Counted from the stretch's first letter, positions 1 through 12,695 are shown. The stretch: DNA of 64,000 nucleotides from Miscanthus floridulus (GCF_019320115.1 NC_089598.1:27819491-27883490), one strand, 5' to 3'. The notes: generated from the letters alone by a model not told the origin. Made by a program: numbers and translations.

Positions 1-1959
1 ACAGATAAGTAAAAATAGCCCAATGCTCTAGCCCCCTTGTTCCATATTGCTAAAAAACATCTTTTATTGTTTATTGCATATAACATTAGTCGAGTTATAA
101 GAACATGATTTTGGTTGATCTCTAGCATCAAACTACCCAATGCAATACCCCATAGGTATCAAGGCACAAGGTACAAAGTACTAGGAAATTCTTAGTGGTA
201 GTCAAGGTAGATACATGCAGTATTAATTAAGTGATTAAAGGTGAATAGATAACAAGGATGGTCCCATGCTATATTTGCCTTAAAATATCGATCCTTCGGT
301 AAGCTTTAATCTTCAATGTTCTTCTTCTTCTTCTTCTTCTTCTTGATCACCACATATATCTCATCGACTGGACGTAATCATAAAGCACCACACAAGCATC
401 CATACAATCATACACGAAGCAAACAATAGATCTAAATTAGAACAGTACACCAAACATAAAATCAAGATGAAAAGTTTGTAAAACGAATCTACGTCTCACT
501 ACATACAGACAGACACGAAAAGCATTCTAATCGGGGCTTTGGTGAAAAAGATACATCTACCGAAAGATTCGCTCATAGGAGAAAATATAAAACTATTAGC
601 TTCATGTGTTTTAAATATATAAAAACATATAAGATATTTCATAGAGATTATAATTTAAGTCAAATTTAGATTTGATTTATAAAACTAAAGTGAAACAAAT
701 CATATTCTATTTATAAAATCCAGTTGCATAATTGTTATTTAAGATATGATTCAAACCATGAAATTCCAGTATTAGTAACATGATAAATACTATTACTAAT
801 GCGTAGATCTTGACGCTATGAATCTAACGCAACTTGAATGGACTAAAACGGATCTAAGACGCAAAAGATATGATTTAACAAGATTTCTTTTAATCGAATA
901 ATAGATTAAATCTAATCACGGATTTTAAAAGTTAAAAACATACTTGAACAGTAGTATGAACACGTAGATTATGAAATTACGAACCTAACATAATTTGAAC
1001 GGATCAAATCGGAGTTAAAATGGAGAAGTTATGTCTAAAACAAAATTAATGGCAAATTTATAAATAACTAAAAATGTACTTTTGAAGTGAACCGACTAAA
1101 ATACGCTTTTAAAAAAAGAAGATGAAGTCTAGGAAAACATTTTGGATGGCGGTCTTACCTAGAGGTACCTCGGCGGCGTAGGAGGAGCAAGACGGCAACG
1201 GCGAGAGAAGAATGAGAAAAATCTGATTTACTACACGAGGGATTTCCCAAACTAGGGGCTCCCTTTATGATAGTTTTGGTGTGCTTTGCCCAATAGATTG
1301 GTTGATATATATAGGAAGAAAAACTCCCCACATCAACGTCAACTAGCGATATGGTACTAATTAATATTGCACCCTCCACATTTACTAATGGGTCTAAATA
1401 ATCATTAAAGCCCATTAGTAAATAAATGCATGTGCCTTTAGAATTTATTAGGATTATTGCACATGGGCTTTGAACGTTGGTGGGAAAATATGATATTTAT
1501 TATTTTTGGAATTGATTAATTTCGTGGATAAAATAATTCTAGAAAAGTCCATAATTGATATTTAAGCCACGAAAAATACTCCAAGACCTTCAAAAATTTG
1601 GAGAAAATTCTCAGAAACACTTTGGAACATGATAAACCCAAATAAAGTATTTGGAGCTCATAAAAATATTATTGGGAACTTGGAACATAAAGATTAAGGT
1701 GAAGGAGGTAGGAATTAAATTCCAGAAAAAAACTGAAAAATTCCTAGTGATAGATATTCGTCTCCTAAACGTAAAAAAACATATTTTACATATAGAAACA
1801 CGAGGTGCGACCGACATGAATGCAACAAACACGTTTCTACCTTATGATAAATTTTAAATTAATGAAAAATTTTATTTTTCTATGTTTTTATGTGCACAAA
1901 AATTCACAAATAAATTATTTTAACTCTATTTTCAAAAGTGGCAAATTTGGGGTGTTACA
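1..1959 (-). mobile_element. LTR of a Ty3/gypsy-type retrotransposon, truncated by the window edge
   Basis: The stretch ends in GGGGTGTTACA at 1949-1959. Read on the minus strand this is a TGTAACACCCC start, the typical 5' terminus of grass Tekay/Del-like LTRs and like the termini of the other gypsy LTRs in this window. Directly after it (1960) the sequence changes to GC-rich protein-coding sequence of the OXS3-like gene. The other LTR end lies outside the window, so no target duplication can be paired; CTCCA at 1960-1964 would be its right half. No internal retroviral domain is visible. The LTR class is inferred from termini only. Confidence 0.6.
319..344. repeat. (CTT)n microsatellite
   Basis: Uninterrupted run of about eight CTT units inside the LTR fragment. 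Simple repeat, likely length-variable. Confidence 0.9.
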
Positions 1960-4810
1960 CTCCAGCTTCGGCCGCCGGGGCCAGTGCTGCGCGCCGGCGG
2001 CAAGCAGCGGGTCCTTGTCGTCAGCGCGGCGGGGAAGTGACAGCAGGGCCGGGGTGCTGCAGTGCGATGGGGTGGAGAGTGATGAGGAGGTGCAGAGCTC
2101 GTACAGGGGACCCTTTGACACCATGGACGCGCTCCAGGACGCACTGCCAAACAAAAGGTCAGCCCAATCCTCCAAAGCTCGCGCCTTTGTCAATCTTGTT
2201 CCGGTAATCCATAATCGTTCTGGATTTGATTTACTATGGATTATAGGGGGATTATGTTGGACTTTTCCATTTCTTGTGCCATATGGTGCACTGCAGATAG
2301 AAGGGGGCATGTACTCTCTCCCTTTAGAGTGTTATATGGAGTGATGTAGGTGTAAAAGTTGTTTTTTTTTTCGATTCTGTACTCTGTAGTGTGCGTCTCT
2401 GGAGGGTGCCGAGGGGTTTTGTTTGACTCGAACAGTGCAGTGGAATTTGTTTTGGTTGTGAATTTTTGTGGCATTTTGGGGTGTATCTGAAGTAATCTGT
2501 TGTCGAAGTGTTCTGTCAAAAAATCTGGGGATTTCTCTGGTGATCATCCCGTGCAAAGTGGTGGGGCACTTGGTCTGGATCCTTTTGGTGGCTGCAATGT
2601 GCATACCAGCATAAGCGTCGCAGAGGAACTGCGACTCATGATTGTCTTAAAAGTTTATTTCTTGATCGCTCTGGTTGGTGGGTGCTATGGTACAGAGGCT
2701 GGACAAGGACAGTAGTGGATTTAGTATGTTTTGCTGGCTGCTCAATTGCATCTGACATAGGGGGCCGCTTGTGGTGTTTTCATTTCTTAGTATGCCTATG
2801 GGTGCCATGCCAGTGCCATAAAGATTTCAGACAATTTGTTGGGAAGAGATTGGAGTTTTGTTTAGAGCTGGTTATGGTTCTTCCATGTAAATTATGAGTA
2901 ATTTTTTTATGTGAAATGTTACCATTTTCACTGAAGCCTTGCTCTTGGGTCTTGGCCATGCCTTTTGCTTGTGACAGTTTAGTTCCAGTGTGGGGCTCCT
3001 TGCAAATCTTCATAGGATATATTTGTATGATTTTGTCACAGTTCATGTCAGCCTGAACATATGGAGATAAAATATTTTCTGCTGACATACTTCAACCTTT
3101 GTGGTTTCTGATTTATTAGTAGTATAGGATAGATATGTCAAGAACCCAAAGGTCTTGAGTTAATGTTCAATTATGATGAAGTTGGTTAGGATTGCTTAAG
3201 ATTGATAGTAAAATGGATATTGAAGTTAAAAGGATTTTTACGTTCCATTCTTGATACTTCACCACTAGCTGGTCCCAGCTAATTTAGACAGTAATAAGCA
3301 ATAGTAACCTTTGAAACACTGCGCACTCTTTTAAACATTTGTCCAGGAGAAAATTATTTTTAGAAGTAGCAGCTTTTTTATTGATATGTTTGCACAATAC
3401 ATAGAATTATATATTCATATATAAGGAATTCATCATGTTATCTTAACTAAGTTTTTTTCATTTTAAAATTATGGCCAAGAGTGTACCTGTGATTGGGTTC
3501 TCATGTTCTCCACAGTAACAGAAAATTTTGGCTGAGCTTTGGTTTCTGTTTGCTGTGTGTTTCTTGAATCTTTATTGAGCATTTTCATGTACATATGGTT
3601 TGATATGGTGCAGTTCTACCTAGTTGTTTTCTCAGTATTATCTCTGTAGCCTGCAGTAACCGGAGACACCTTCCACATGCCATAACAATGAGCTTCTTTG
3701 ATCATCTTCAAGGATAACTGCAGCTTGCACGCCTTCTTTGCAGTTTTGCTTTTAGTAGGCTGTTGTGTATATGACCATGTTAAGAGTTCCATAGACAGGT
3801 CTTATGCAATGTTTATATATAGAGTGAAGTGAATTGTTATTCCTACTAAAAGCTGATGAGAAGGTTTGAAGTTTTTAGGGTTTAATAGGATAAGATAGTC
3901 GCCACTCAGCGGTATCAGTGACCATGTAGCCTCTTGAATTGATGTGCGAAGCTAAGTGCCAAGAGTTGTAATGGTATAGAACGCTCATTTGGTTATATGT
4001 GATAACATTCTTTTCCCAAGTGTGTTTAAACATAACTCTTTTTTATTTAGCATGTATTTAATAATGTGGGCACATGATCAAAGGGGCATAACTCACATGC
4101 ATTTGTTAGCTAGCTTTCAGAGTACAATTTATATATGTTATTAAGTATTTACATACTCGTCTTATTTCTTGTCGCTACTCGTGCACCTGCTATCTTTAAA
4201 TATTTCGTTCTCACAAACTGACTGGAAATTGTTTCTCTGTTCAGTGCTAGATTCTATATGGCTGTGTATTCAGATAATTTACTGTACATATACTCCTTCA
4301 GTTGTTCTAACCAATTTGAATTCTTACCTACAATAGGAAAGGAGTATTCAAATTCGACAATGGCAAAACGAATTCTGTGGCAGATGCTGCTCAACCGGCA
4401 AAAGGCATTGCTAATCCTGTGAATCCATCCCCTAAGAAGCGCAAGGGTTTTCTTCCATTTGGTTTCAGCTGGACCAAGCCTTGGAGTAAAGGGTCAAGGA
4501 GCAGACGTGGTGCAACCAGCAGCTCAAGAACTCCAGGAAGACGCTGTCTGCAGCTCTTACAGGCAGTGCTCAAGGCAACAGTAGCGGTGGTGGCAATGAG
4601 CACCAGGACTGCCAAGAACCTGCTCGCCACTGCCTGCGTCTACATAGGAGGCCCAACACACCTGCCGTCTCTGCTTCCCCACCTGGACCTGGTGCCCTTC
4701 GGTCTCAGGCTCAGCTGATCTCAGTGCAGGTGCGGTCGGTCTCAGTGGGTGTGGAGGACGTGGCGGAGTCCACCGCCACAGTGCAGAAGCGCAGGAAGAG
4801 CTTGCAGTAG
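1960..4810 (+). pseudogene. OXIDATIVE STRESS 3-like (OXS3 family) gene, 5' part lost to an LTR insertion
   Basis: Two exons are recognisable. Exon 1 remnant 1960-2157 encodes a Ser-rich stretch, an acidic DEEV patch and the family signature around YRGPFDTMDALQDALPNKR. Exon 2 starts at 4337 after a CAATAG acceptor; joining AG|G restores an Arg and continues KGVFKFDNGK then PVNPSPKKRKGF, matching the OXS3 pattern of a GPLDTM-ALPIRRG block followed by a FxxGKS-like and KP-NP-KRRR block. The intron (2158-4336) is GT-AG. OXS3-family proteins are nuclear, speckle-localised stress-tolerance factors. Upstream sequence is LTR, so no native start codon remains. In exon 2 the entry frame stops at 4716-4718, while the +1 frame stays open to 4808-4810 with coding-like sequence (RRPNTPAVSASPPGPG), suggesting a frameshift after about 4500. 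Probably a pseudogene; a new start inside exon 1 cannot be excluded. Confidence 0.6.
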
Positions 4811-6944
4811 TGACAGTTTCGTCTGTCCAGTTTGCTCCACCCACTGGTGCCCGCTTTTAGACGGCGGAATCCAGTTGCCGGTGCTCCCAGATTCAGTGCG
4901 ATGGATGCTTTATAATGTAATGTTGAAGCTGCAATTGTGTATAGTGGTGGTAACTGCTAAGTTTCTTACCCTTATTATACATATATAAAATAATGGACTA
5001 ATGATAGATATGCTGAACCTGGGAAAGTGATGCGTGATCCTATAATTACAGTACTTGCGTTGCTTGTTCTGATTGCCTTATCCGATGTTATTCTTATCGT
5101 TATGCTCCTGGCGGTTGGTTGATTCAACCGTACGCAGGAATTGCAGAGCCTGAGCTTGGTGCATCCTGTTACTTAGGGAGCAACCCATTTAGAACGGTCT
5201 ATTAGTGTTGCTATTTCGTCGTCACCAACCATTCCGAAGTCTGAACCTCTGTTCCCCTTAGAAAAAAAAAAGTCAGAGCCTGTCCAACTTCGGAATGGAT
5301 GGACAAGCTCTAGTTGTAAGGGAGTGGCCGCCGCTAGTCAGGATCTAACATACGATGTCAAGGAGGATGGCAAGCGTGACGAGGAGGTTAGGATCTGTGG
5401 TTGTCACCCATCAAAAGAAATATCGGAATGGCGATGGTTTGCAACATACTATATTTAGGGTGAAAGTGGGGTTTTCTTTCGAGGCTACTAAAATTAATTG
5501 GCATCAGAGTTGTGAAAGACAGTCCACTGAGCATTAAAAAATACAAAAGTGATAGTTTTTTTATGTCATTTTGACTCTTCTAAATGTAGGCACATAACAA
5601 AAGCTACGTACTTTGTTCAATTAAAAATAAAAGTAAAAGCTATGTACCAAAAAACCTCCAAAACAACTTATAATTTAGAGTGGGAGTAATTTAGGATGCG
5701 ATAGGTATTTAGCTAGAGATGCTTAAGCGCAAAGGTGTGTGATCTTATAATTAGGTTGTATACTTGTATTCGCATGTGTATTTAAGTTGTTCCGTCCACT
5801 ACAAAAATATACTACATGTATTTAAACTGTACGTTGTACATTTGATGACATTTGTTTTTTTCCTTGAACTTGAAAGTCAAACATATCTTGACAATCTTTG
5901 GTACACAATGTGTATCATCATTGAACTATTGCTGCTTTAACCTGGACAAAAGAAAACATTAAACCCAATGGTCCATGACACGCTCATGTTATTGAAAGAG
6001 ACGCAAAACAACAACAAACAAAGCCCAGGCATACAACAGTATAGGCCTGAAATACGGAAATGATAGATTATACGATTAAGTTACAAAAGGTGAAAGCATT
6101 TCCATGCACCTATATTTTTTAATATGGAACGGATAGACGACTTAGGATGCTTCAAACCATAGAAGTGGTGGTTGCCAAGAAAAAAATGTATTTGTGTCCA
6201 TGAGCAACCTAAGATTATATATGCTCACGGCTCAAGAAAGCCAAATTGGTTTAGTGCTTGGCTTAACTCACATCGATCATCAAGTAAAATTCCAATGGCC
6301 GGGTGGCTAAGGAAAAAAACTGAAGACTGCAAATGCATGTCGCCATGTCCCATAATTTATCAGTAAACAGCAGGTGAATAATAGTTATTGAAAGGAGATT
6401 TATGTTCAAAATGCAGTACAGAGTTACTTTTCCAATACCTTATTGTCTAAAAATTTCCAAGGAGAGTATTTGCTAAATATATTAATAAAAATAAAACGTT
6501 AAACATGCCAATACCAGAGTTAAATCGTATCATATTGTAAGTTTATTGTATGTTGGGAAAGTACCATCGGTATTTCCAGGTACTTTTATTTTTTTTAATT
6601 TACTGGTCATTTAATTGAGAAAGATTATTTATAAAATTTAAAATTTATTCTTTAGGGTCTAGTGGTAATTGGCTATTTGCTCTCTCTCTATCTACCTTGA
6701 ATCGAACTGGGTGCAGAGATTTGTCCTTGTATAGCTAGTGATCAAGGTATTCAAAAGTGCTACTTAAGACCTGACCCTACATTGATATCTAATACTTTAA
6801 AACTACTTGGTTTTCTTCATCATTGATCACCAGTGTAATAAACTGATGAAAATGTAGGGATGGACGGGGTCATCACATGAAGCTTGTAAAGTTGGGTGTG
6901 GCCAGAAGGTGGACGCGATGCCAGCATGCGTTCATAATCCCTTA
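4811..6944. other. No gene recognised; 3' flank of the OXS3-like locus
   Basis: AT-rich sequence with only short open frames. The first few hundred bases are probably the 3' UTR and downstream region of the OXS3-like gene. I saw no protein family, RNA gene or complete transposon here. Confidence 0.5.
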
Positions 6945-7184
6945 GGGGTGTTTTGTTCGTGGAATGAGATAATCCATCATCACCTCACTCTTTGGTTTTT
7001 TTTGTTTGGTTTGCGAAATAGAATGAGTTGATTCATCATCACCTTATTTCTCACAAGATAATAATCAGTGCTAGTATAAGGAACGAAATCATTCTATTAA
7101 ATTTGAAGGATGAACTCATAATCCATTACCTCATCTATAGTCGGTTGTGATTCTCAAACCAAATAATGGAGACCAAACACTCCA
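6945..7184. mobile_element. Tourist-like MITE (PIF/Harbinger type)
   Basis: About 240 bp with terminal inverted repeats: left GGGGTGTTTTGTTCGTGG, right end pairing as TGGAGTGTTTGGTCTCC. Both sides are flanked by TTA (6942-6944 and 7185-7187), the 3-bp target duplication usual for PIF/Harbinger MITEs. AT-rich, no coding capacity. Confidence 0.65.
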
Positions 7185-7530
7185 TTAGCTATTTAAGGGA
7201 TTTCTTGTTTTTGGTATCGTTGTGCCTCAAACAACTCTTTCCACTATCAGAAGAAATGTCAACATTCTCAACGCCCCTGACCGCCAGACAAGGCGTATTC
7301 AACAACATTGACTTAAACAACTCAATAGCGATGAATTCGAAATGGTGTTAGATAAGGTAAGTAGAACGCATTGAGTTAGCAAAGGCTGAGTTAAGAAGTC
7401 CATGTAAGTTGTCTAGGTTTGACAACACTCTTGTCTTCATTTAGCATGTTTTCTATTTTGCACGGTTACGATTACCATAAATTCTTGTAAAAGAACGAAT
7501 GCCATATATAAAATGTTTACAAGTATGTAC

Positions 7531-8320
7531 TGTTAGACTTGTAGGATCATGAGCTCTAGATCTAGGACACAAGAACATGAAGAACAAATGTTGAACATAC
7601 CTTCATTCGGTGAGTTAGCCATAGGCTCGCTCAAGTTTGCTGAAGTCCCAGTGCCTGCTTGATGCAGGTGAGATCTGCTTGATGTGGAGCTAGGAGCCTA
7701 GGAGTGCCTTCCCAGTGCTTCAAAAGTTGCCTAATCAGTGGGTAACCTTAAGATGGGTCGATAGATCCATGGAAGGACCTCTCCTTTTATAGTGCCATTG
7801 CACACTGGGGGACTCACCCTTAGGTCGATTGAGCATTCTTTAGGTCAGTTTTGGGCCCCTGATCAAGGTGCAAACCACCTACTCTTGACTTATACCTTGG
7901 TGTTTTCACACCTTAGTCAATAGTCAATTTCTTCATTGAGTGTTCACACTCAACTCATGATCAACCCAACATCCCCCCCCCCTTGATCATAAGGCTAAAT
8001 ATCATAAGCTTGTTTCTCGGCAAAATAGTATACCAAGACAAAAGGATTATCATGGTCAATTATGGTACCGCTGAACCTAGTTACTATAGTATATCACCTT
8101 ATTTCAAAATGAAACTTGTTTAACTTAGGAGCTCTCTGAACTTATCTTATTATACTCATTTAAAACTTATGAGTCCATTTATTGAGGGAATGTATATAGA
8201 CAATAGATTACAACAATCAATTAAGTACTATTGAACCAACTGACTACAATATTCCATTCCTTCTTAAAATAGACCCTTCTTAAGCTTATGGGGAGATGAT
8301 GAAGTCCCAAAGTGCAGTTT
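7531..8320 (-). mobile_element. 3' end of a copia-like LTR retrotransposon (LTR plus polypurine tract)
   Basis: LTR 7531-7971 has TG..CA termini (TGTTAGACTTG at the left, CAACCCAACA at the right). It is followed at once by TCCCCCCCCCC, which on the minus strand is a polypurine tract abutting TGTTGGG. That is the layout of a 3' LTR of a minus-strand element. The internal sequence after it carries no recognisable domain and is cut off at about 8320, where another element-like sequence begins. No matching target duplication was found. Confidence 0.5.
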
Positions 8321-8728
8321 TGTCGGTGTTTTATAAACCGGACTAATAAGTTTATACGATTGCCACGCTGCTCTAGGAAGACGATGGTAGCATCCAAAAG
8401 ACAATGAGGATTTATACTGGTTCAGGCCGGAGCCCTACGTCCAGTCTCAGAGATGATCGAGTGCATGTTCCTCGCTTGAATGCTCTAAAGTTCTTACAAT
8501 GGGGGTGCAAAATGGTGGAAGAGGTTGGAGAGCTAGAGCTAGGAGATAGACTGCCAGAAGGGAAGCTCCAGGAGACCTACTATGATGAAAAATGAGTAAA
8601 ATGTAACGTCCCGCCTCTCCAAGGCCGGGCCCGCTTATATCTGGCAGCTTCTCTAGGATATAGACTACCCTCACAGACCAACACAGGTCTTTTCTGCGCA
8701 CTTTGTCCTCACTCGTGCGCACCTAGGA

Positions 8729-8798
8729 AGAACTTCCCGGTTGGTCACCCATCGCTCCAGGCCAAGCACGCTTAACCTTGGAGTTATTTGTAGATGGA
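8729..8798 (-). repeat. 5S-rRNA-like domain in left Cassandra LTR
   Basis: On the minus strand this reads like the middle of plant 5S rRNA: AACTC..., AAGCGTGCTTGG, then GATGGGTGACC and CGGGAAGT. These are the regions of the internal Pol III promoter (boxes A, IE and C). It is diverged and embedded in an LTR, so it is a Cassandra module rather than a ribosomal gene. Confidence 0.8.
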
Positions 8799-9205
8799 CT
8801 TTCGGAAAAGAAGTTGCAATTTATTGGTATGAGTATCCTATTAATCCTGTTAAGCCCTGGGCCAGGATGTTACATCCTCACCCCCTTAAGAGACCGACGT
8901 CCTCGTCGATCAATCCCAAGCCAGGAGTGTCCTCTCTTGGCCATGTTCGTGTGTCCAGAGCCAGCGCATGTGCCATGCTGTGTGACCACGCCGGATCCAC
9001 ACCAGCCATGCACACCATGCCTGCACAACTGCGACACACGCGCCCATGAAACCACGAGAGTCAGCTCTGATACCATTCTGTAACGTCCCGCCTCTCCGAG
9101 GCCGGACCTGCTTACATCTGGCAGCTTCTCTAGGATATAGACTGCCCTCACAGACCAACATAGGTCTTTTCTGCGCACTTTGTCCTCACTCGTGCGCACC
9201 CAGGA

Positions 9206-9275
9206 AGAACTTCCCGGTCGGTCACCCATCGCTCCAGACCAAGCACGCTTAACCTCAGAGTTATTTGCAGATGGG
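9206..9275 (-). repeat. 5S-rRNA-like domain in right Cassandra LTR
   Basis: Second copy of the same 5S-like block, differing from the left copy by a few substitutions. It again retains AAGCGTGCTTGG and GATGGGTGACC on the minus strand. Confidence 0.8.
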
Positions 9276-9863
9276 CTTCCGGAAAAGAAGTTGTAACTTA
9301 TTGGTATGAGTATCCTATTAATCCTGTTAAGTCCTGGGCTTGGATGTTACATAAAATGGTAGAGGATGTCTAAAGATGGTGCCCTGGCCACTCTTATATA
9401 GAGTTCGGGGCCAATGTGTGTACAGAGAAGGAGGTTCTCCCGACCGAAGGGTTGTGAGCCTGAGGAAGGTCCTAGCTAACTTGGCTTGCAAGCTACGCCG
9501 TCTTGTGGTGCACGTCCGGACATGGTTGTCGTCACTGTCATGTGGCCACGTCGTGGCATGGTGTGGTGTGGTGTGGTGCCATTATGCCTGCCATGGCGAC
9601 ATTGTAGGCACAGTGATGGTTCATCAGTCGTCCTATGCGCCGTGGTCTCCACCGTGGTCTTCGTCATCGCCTCCTGGTTTCCTAGGGCATCATACAAGAG
9701 TCGGTAGCCGCTCCTAGGTCGTCGATCGTCGAGCTGGCTCCCCTCCTTGGGATCCCACTGCGCCCAACCCCCACTCCTCTTCAGCACCGCAAACCACCCC
9801 ACGCGCGGCTGCAGTTCCCGCGGGCCAGCCTGACGCGTGAAGCTTTGGCCTTTGGCGAGCTCA

Positions 9864-10528
9864 CAGAGATGGCAATGGGTACCCAAACCCGATGGATTTT
9901 TACTCTATTAAGACACACGTCTAGGTCAAGTAACCTGTGCATCTGTTAATGGGCAAAAACCCTAGACCCAACCGGTTTATCGGTATGGGTCTAGGAGCAC
10001 AGTACCCAGACCTACAAACTCATGGGTTTTTTTTACACGATCAATCTTAGCAAAGTAGCACATTTAATCTACAATGCCCCATATATTGCTATTTCATGTC
10101 AGTCAATTGGTGTGATATGTACGTTAGTATGTGATTATGTGCTGCTGCTCATCATGAGTTGGAAGTGTTGAACACTGAATTTGTAGTTTAAGAGCTATAT
10201 TATGTATTTATCCCACTAATCTATAAACTTATGTGCTATATAGTATTATATTGGTAAACTATTATATTGGTATGTATTTGTGTTGATTTATAAGAATGTT
10301 GCATGCATATATATGTGCATAATTATATATACGTGACTATCGTTGTCGGCCATGTGCCTTGTCTGGTATGGGCGACCTGTGGGTGCCCGATAACCTGATG
10401 GGCATAGGTTTGGACATAAAATTGAACTCGTGACGGGTCATGGGGTTTTTTAATGGGCAGGTTTTATTTTTGTGGGCACAGGTTTGGAATGGCAAAATCC
10501 AGCGGATTTAAATCCGTTGACATCCCTG
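9864..10528. mobile_element. hAT-like non-autonomous DNA transposon
   Basis: Left terminus CAGAGATGGCAA and right terminus TTGACATCCCTG form imperfect inverted repeats of the hAT CAGGGATGGCAA type. The interior repeats GGGTACCC/GGGTAC-like motifs near both ends and is AT-rich in the middle. No clear 8-bp target duplication was found (flanks CGAGCTCA and TTCATGCC differ), so it is old or the ends are off by a few bases. Confidence 0.5.
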
Positions 10529-11374
10529 TTCATGCCGAGAAATCCGTTCCAGCTCCAATTTCCATGCAGAGTCCACGAAGGATGGATCCATCAGGTAAGA
10601 GAAGCGTTCAGGAATAGAAGAGATCAAGGAAGTCTAATATGAGTTCCAGTAGAGACACCAGATAGATCGATCGGGTAAGTGAGGCATCCAGGAAGAAAGA
10701 AAAGAGGTAAAAGGCTAGAAGAGGCACTGGTTCTCCGCACGCTTATCTCCTAGCAGTTCGGCATTTTACTTTGATGTGATGGTATACCCTGATTCTTCTC
10801 GGAATGGTATGCGTGGTGGCCTGCTTCAGTGATTAGATTTTTCTGCATTGCACGTCTTAGAGCTGCATGATGATTCAGTTTACAATGAACATATTGTTCA
10901 GATTTTTTTTTCTTCCAGACTTAATACAGTACTTTCTTTCTCTATGCCCACTAGGCCACTATGCCATAGCAGTAGTTTCTGGTCAAATATTACCAGTCTT
11001 ATGGCGAACAGCAATCTGTTCACCGCAAGAGTTATGGCTGATGTGGCAAAAATGCAGCAATCAAGCAAAGAGGCATGCAGTGCTCTTGTACAGGGCATAA
11101 TTCCGACAGCTCGGAATATTTTTAATACAAAACAGTAATTCTCTAGTATAGTATAGCGTCAAAATGATCCAAGCTACTGGATGTACCTATCATCAACAGT
11201 ACATAGTATGCAGTGAAGTTCGTTTATTTTCGTTTTCATGGCTGTATCCACCAGCCGAGTTCATGAATTGATCTTTATGCTCTGTATTTGGTGTACTGAT
11301 GGCAAAATGAAGCCTATGCTTGGTGCCGCTGAAAAGCATACATAAATGCAATTGCTACAGCTCATTGATGTTTA
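10529..11374. other. No feature recognised; one weak open frame
   Basis: An open stretch at 10848-11138 (plus) ends in a Met/Ala/Lys-rich sequence, but I recognise no family and see no splice context. It may be a decayed exon or chance. Nothing else supported. Confidence 0.3.
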
Positions 11375-11719
11375 GGCCTTGTTTAGTTCCTCTCCTAAAG
11401 TTTACTCTCTATCTCATTGAATGTTTGACACATAAATGAAGTATTAAATATAGACTAAAAAAATAACTAGTTGCACAGTTTGTGACTAAATTGCGAGACG
11501 AATCTTTTAAGCCTAATTAGTCCATGATTTGACAATGTGGTGCTATAGTAACATATGTGCTAATGACAGATTAATTAGGCTTAATAAATCCGTCTCGCTG
11601 ATTACTGACGGATTCTGTAATTTGTTTTTTTTATTAGTATCTGAACACTACATGCGACACCTCCATGTGACACCCGATGTGACACCCCAAAACTTTACGC
11701 CTTGGATTTAAACAAGGCC
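11375..11719. mobile_element. Tourist-like MITE, 345-bp family, copy 1
   Basis: Termini GGCCTTGTTTA and (T)AAACAAGGCC are near-perfect inverted repeats; TTA flanks both ends (11372-11374 and 11720-11722). Internal inverted motifs around GCCTAATTAGTCC and ATTAATTAGGC are shared with the elements at 38333 and 46404, so all three belong to one family. Confidence 0.8.
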
Positions 11720-12695
11720 TTAGATATCTATGCTTGGTGAAAACAAATAGCAATTTATGGTGTCAGTACAAAATGGTTGCACAGCTAACTGCCGCAGCTT
11801 ATCTTTCTCTGTTAGTACCACATCCTCCATAGAAACTATGCATTGGGAAGGTTGGGTCTAAATGGATTTGCACACTCTCTCCTCTAGAAATTACTCATAG
11901 AAACTATGGGTTGGGATTGCCCTAATGGTCAAGTACAGGTGCTGCCTCAACCAACTTCCCTATGATACATTTGAGTACCAACAGATACCAATCAGAGCAA
12001 AACATGTACGGTAAAACACAAATACTTCACTAGAACATTCAAACAGAAGGGGGGGAAAGGAGAAGAAAGTCATCGAAATAGTTTTTATGCTTCATTTTGT
12101 CAGTTAAGAGCCAATACAGAAATGTGAAATTGTATGCTGTTGGTAGTTTGGTACACCATATACAATACACAGAACAGGCTCCTCCAGAAGAATGCTCAAT
12201 AGCGTGTTTGTACATTCAAATAAATAGGCTACAGAATTATGTAGCTGTAGTCTACCAAAATAATACCCAAAAGCAGACCCTGGCCTCGTAACAAAGAACT
12301 TTACCATACAAATCCATTTTCTTAGGAATATGCAGCCTTATATGATCTGCCCCATGACTTATCACCTTATAAAAAGAACATGTTAAAAATTCATTAATAC
12401 AGCTTGCATAAATGACGGAATAGTTAAACATGCCCAAGCTTGAACTCATAATATCGTAACAATATTCCTGAGCCCAGAAAATTCATGCACGCCATGACAT
12501 GCCTTAAGCACAAAATGTCCATGTGTGCTATAAAAGGAAATATAAAAAATAACAACAGCGTAGAAAATGCAATGTAAGCACATAGTTCCATCACGAAGCA
12601 TAAGATATTGGATTTCATCCTAAATTAGGCAAAGTACTCAAAATTATTGAAAGAAAATACATCACAGGTGCAAATAAACACCAGTACCACACTTC
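11720..12695. other. No feature recognised
   Basis: Unique-looking AT-rich sequence with short open frames on both strands, none resembling a known protein. Probably intergenic. Confidence 0.35.

Larger units (their letters stand above)
8602..9351 (-). mobile_element. Cassandra-type TRIM retrotransposon
   Basis: Two 273-bp direct repeats (8602-8874 and 9079-9351), each TGTAACG...GTTACA, flank only 204 bp of internal sequence. Target duplication TAAAA lies at 8597-8601 and 9352-9356. Next to the right repeat is GCTCTGATACCA (9064-9075), on the minus strand a primer-binding site complementary to initiator tRNA-Met. Next to the left repeat is a minus-strand polypurine tract (TTAAGGGGGTGAGGA). 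The LTRs hold a 5S-rRNA-like block, the hallmark of Cassandra. The element has no proteins and must be mobilised in trans. Confidence 0.9.
8321..9780. mobile_element. Degenerate LTR-like sequence hosting the Cassandra insertion
   Basis: Starts TGTCGGTGTTTTATAAACC and contains a GGCCGGAGCCCTACGTCCAGT block and a TATATA-containing segment near 9395, features seen in several grass gypsy LTRs. The right terminus is not clear and no target duplication was found, so extent and class are tentative. The Cassandra element at 8602-9351 is inserted in it. Confidence 0.35.

Noticed and set aside
8729..9275. 5S rRNA genes
   Set aside because: Only the middle of 5S is similar, it is diverged, and it is inside Cassandra LTRs.
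8404..9886. Open frames across the Cassandra region as proteins
   Set aside because: They run across LTR boundaries and 5S-like DNA; Cassandra encodes no protein.
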